A DNA stretch of 6,182 nt from the NCBI GenBank assembly GCA_001795235.1, contig MGNZ01000015.1, forward strand, positions 2,774 to 8,955, in the 5' to 3' direction. The position numbers and the translations under genes are program-made. Of the stretch, positions 5,112 through 6,182 are shown piece after piece (the first letter of the stretch is position 1; every line of letters begins with the position of its first letter). Source of the DNA: Chloroflexi bacterium RBG_16_64_32. GTDB taxonomy: Bacteria; Chloroflexota; Dehalococcoidia; SM23-28-2; RBG-16-64-32. The notes under the pieces were generated by a model, which made no database searches, was not told the origin of the DNA, and saw nothing but the letters and a program-made list of their open reading frames with translations.

Positions 5112-5405
5112 ATGTTCGGGCGGTTACGCAGCGTCCTGGGACGGCGCCAACGGGAGGACGACCCCCTGGTGAAGGTCGCGGGGGTGCCCAACCGTCGCGA
5201 CGCTGAGACTTGCCTGGAGGCGCTGGAGGCCCAGGGGATCAAGGCGGTGCTCAGAGAAGACAGCCACGGCCTGGGCGCCCACGAGCTATGGGTGCGGGCC
5301 AGCCGGGAGCCGCAGGCGCGGCTGGTCATGGGCCTCTCCGGCCGCAGCGTGATCCGCCTGGAACGCCGGCGGCCCGAAGGCGAAGAGCGGGAGGAGAAGG
5401 AGTAA
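5112..5405 (+). CDS. DUF2007-family protein (putative signal-transducing protein)
   Basis: From the ATG at 5112 the protein has 97 residues. The central part, DDPLVKVAGVPNRRDAETCLEALEAQGIKAVLRED followed by HELWVRASREPQARLVM, fits the DUF2007 pattern: a strand with vpn, a helix rich in E/A that ends in 'L.a.GI', a strand 'a.lr.d', then 'v.V...d...A'. This small alpha/beta fold has ACT-like topology. The family is usually annotated as putative signal transducing, with no proven biochemical role. Both ends are basic or charged; the C-terminal tail (RRRPEGEEREEKE) is probably disordered. A single Cys (C36) lies in the helix. The methyltransferase gene starts 3 nt after the stop and its Shine-Dalgarno site lies inside the last codons, so the two genes are probably translationally coupled. 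The role within this cluster is unknown. Confidence 0.78.
   Translation: MFGRLRSVLGRRQREDDPLVKVAGVPNRRDAETCLEALEAQGIKAVLREDSHGLGAHELWVRASREPQARLVMGLSGRSVIRLERRRPEGEEREEKE
5397..5402 (+). promoter_or_regulatory. Ribosome binding site of the methyltransferase gene
   Basis: AAGGAG, inside the final codons of the DUF2007 gene, lies 6 nt before the GTG at 5409. It supports this start over the in-frame ATG at 5418. Confidence 0.65.
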
Positions 5406-5408
5406 GCC

Positions 5409-6011
5409 GTGGCTGAGATGCGGCTGTTTGAGCGGCTGCTGGTCAATAACCCCGTCTACGTCTGGCTCCAGCGCCGGGAGGTGGCGAACCTCCGCCGCCT
5501 GAGCCCCCTGCCCTCCGGGCTAACCATCCTGGACCTTGGCTGCGGCCGCGGCGTGGAGACGGCGCTCATCGCCTCCGTGTTCAGGCCGGGCCGCCTGGTC
5601 GCCTTCGACCTGGACCCGCGCCAGGTGCACGAGGCCCGCCGCCGACTCTTACGCGACGGCGCCGGGGACGCCGCCCTGCTACTGGCGGACGCCTCCCGCC
5701 TGCCCTTCGCAGACGGCCGGTTCGACGCCGTGGTAGAGATCGCCGTGATACACCACGTCCCCGAATGGCGGAGCGCCCTGCGGGAGGTGGCGCGGGTGCT
5801 CAAGCCCGGCGGCAGCTTCCACTTCGTGGACATCTCGAAGCGACGCTACGGCGTTGGCATGAAGCTGATTGGCCACGACATGGAGGCGCTGTTTACGGTC
5901 AAAGAGTTTCAGTCCGCGGTAGAGGACGCCGGCCTGACCCTGGAGCGGCGCATAGGCCGGCCGGTCACCCCCGTCTTCGACATGGTGGGAGTGGCGAGGA
6001 GGGCGGCGTGA
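5409..6011 (+). CDS. Class I SAM-dependent methyltransferase (Methyltransf_11 type)
   Basis: The product has 200 residues. Motif I, the SAM-binding glycine loop, is ILDLGCGRGVET (40-51). The acidic residue that contacts the SAM ribose is in VAFDLDP (64-70). LADASRLPFADGRFDAVVE (92-110) covers motifs II-III, with the 'lPf.dg.FD.v' signature of the UbiE/Methyltransf_11 group. IHHVPEWRSALREVARVLKPGGSFHFVD (114-141) is motif post-I/IV, with the typical 'E..RVLKPGG'. The N-terminal 38 residues and C-terminal 60 residues, which normally set substrate choice, do not point to a specific substrate. It is probably cytoplasmic. The gene lies 3 nt after the DUF2007 stop, and its TGA overlaps the proA start (GTGA), so co-expression with proA is very likely. 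Candidates such as quinone, small-molecule or lipid methylation cannot be separated from sequence alone. Confidence 0.93.
   Translation: MAEMRLFERLLVNNPVYVWLQRREVANLRRLSPLPSGLTILDLGCGRGVETALIASVFRPGRLVAFDLDPRQVHEARRRLLRDGAGDAALLLADASRLPFADGRFDAVVEIAVIHHVPEWRSALREVARVLKPGGSFHFVDISKRRYGVGMKLIGHDMEALFTVKEFQSAVEDAGLTLERRIGRPVTPVFDMVGVARRAA
5997..6002 (+). promoter_or_regulatory. Ribosome binding site of proA
   Basis: AGGAGG, within the end of the methyltransferase gene, lies 5 nt before the GTG at 6008. It is a near-perfect anti-16S match and fixes the proA start. Confidence 0.7.
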
Positions 6012-6182
6012 CCACCACCGCATCCGAAGTACGCACTAAGGGCGCGGCGGCGCGGAACGCCGCCAGGGCCCTGGCGCGGCTGTCCGCGGAGGTGCGGAAC
6101 CGCGCCATCCTCAACATCGCCGGCGGCCTGCTGGAGCGCGAGAGCGAGATCCTGGCCGCCAACGGCAAGGACATGGAGGCGG
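6008..6182 (+). CDS. proA: Glutamate-5-semialdehyde dehydrogenase (ProA), N-terminal fragment
   Basis: Fifty-eight residues are visible before the right edge. ProA (gamma-glutamyl phosphate reductase) reduces the ProB product with NADPH to glutamate-5-semialdehyde, the second step of proline synthesis. The N-terminal helical region matches the family: KGAAARNAARALARLSAEVRN (the 'A..Aa..La.ls...kn' helix), then AILNIAGGLLERESEILAANGKDMEA, equivalent to the family 'aL..iA..L......IL.AN..D...a'. The catalytic Cys and most of the NADPH site lie beyond the window. The GTG start overlaps the TGA of the methyltransferase gene by 4 nt (GTGA) and has a strong AGGAGG site. Pathway logic agrees with proB upstream in the same direction. 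Confidence 0.9.
   Translation, partial: MTTTASEVRTKGAAARNAARALARLSAEVRNRAILNIAGGLLERESEILAANGKDMEA

Noticed and set aside
4601..5446. 281-codon open frame on the minus strand across DUF35, bS22-like and DUF2007 genes
   Set aside because: It spans three recognisable plus-strand genes and their spacers. The product is Arg/Ser/Pro-rich without domain features.

Overview
The window is a gene-dense, GC-rich bacterial segment with five GTG starts (MerR gene, thiolase-fold gene, methyltransferase, proA, and an in-frame GTG in the left-edge gene), mostly clear Shine-Dalgarno sites and short intergenic gaps. Phylum cannot be fixed without a search. The combination of a bS22/COX24-type mini ribosomal protein, a DUF35-partnered thiolase-fold protein and a DUF2007 protein would fit a Chloroflexota (Dehalococcoidia-like) or actinobacterial environmental genome. 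That placement is inference only. No mobile element, CRISPR array, tRNA or rRNA is visible.

Left part (1-1342): the window opens inside an unidentified, probably alpha/beta-barrel protein whose gene ends at 547. A G-rich, hairpin-forming spacer follows. Next come a well-formed sigma70-type promoter (TTGACG, 17 bp, TATACT) and a MerR-family regulator (828-1292). A perfect 12-bp GC-rich hairpin (1314-1342) closes this unit and lies between convergent genes.

Middle (1370-2142): on the minus strand is a secreted, membrane-anchored CopC-like domain protein that appears to lack the copper ligands of the family. It diverges from the proline operon across about 200 bp. That gap holds a large imperfect stem and an extended -10 promoter (TGATATAAT) pointing at proB.

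Right part (2143-6182): a co-directional cluster starts with proB (glutamate 5-kinase with PUA domain) and reaches the start of proA (glutamate-5-semialdehyde dehydrogenase) at the right edge. These two consecutive steps of proline synthesis are separated by five genes. They are a thiolase-fold protein with no recognisable catalytic Cys/His/Cys, its DUF35 zinc-ribbon/OB-fold partner, a 31-residue ribosomal protein of the bS22/mS38 (AURKAIP1/COX24) family that is easily missed, a DUF2007 protein and a class I SAM methyltransferase. Gaps of 4-52 nt and a 4-nt GTGA overlap at methyltransferase/proA suggest co-transcription. The thiolase/DUF35 pair most resembles, in principle, the Ltp2-type retro-aldolase arrangement, and is the most interesting enzymatic element here.
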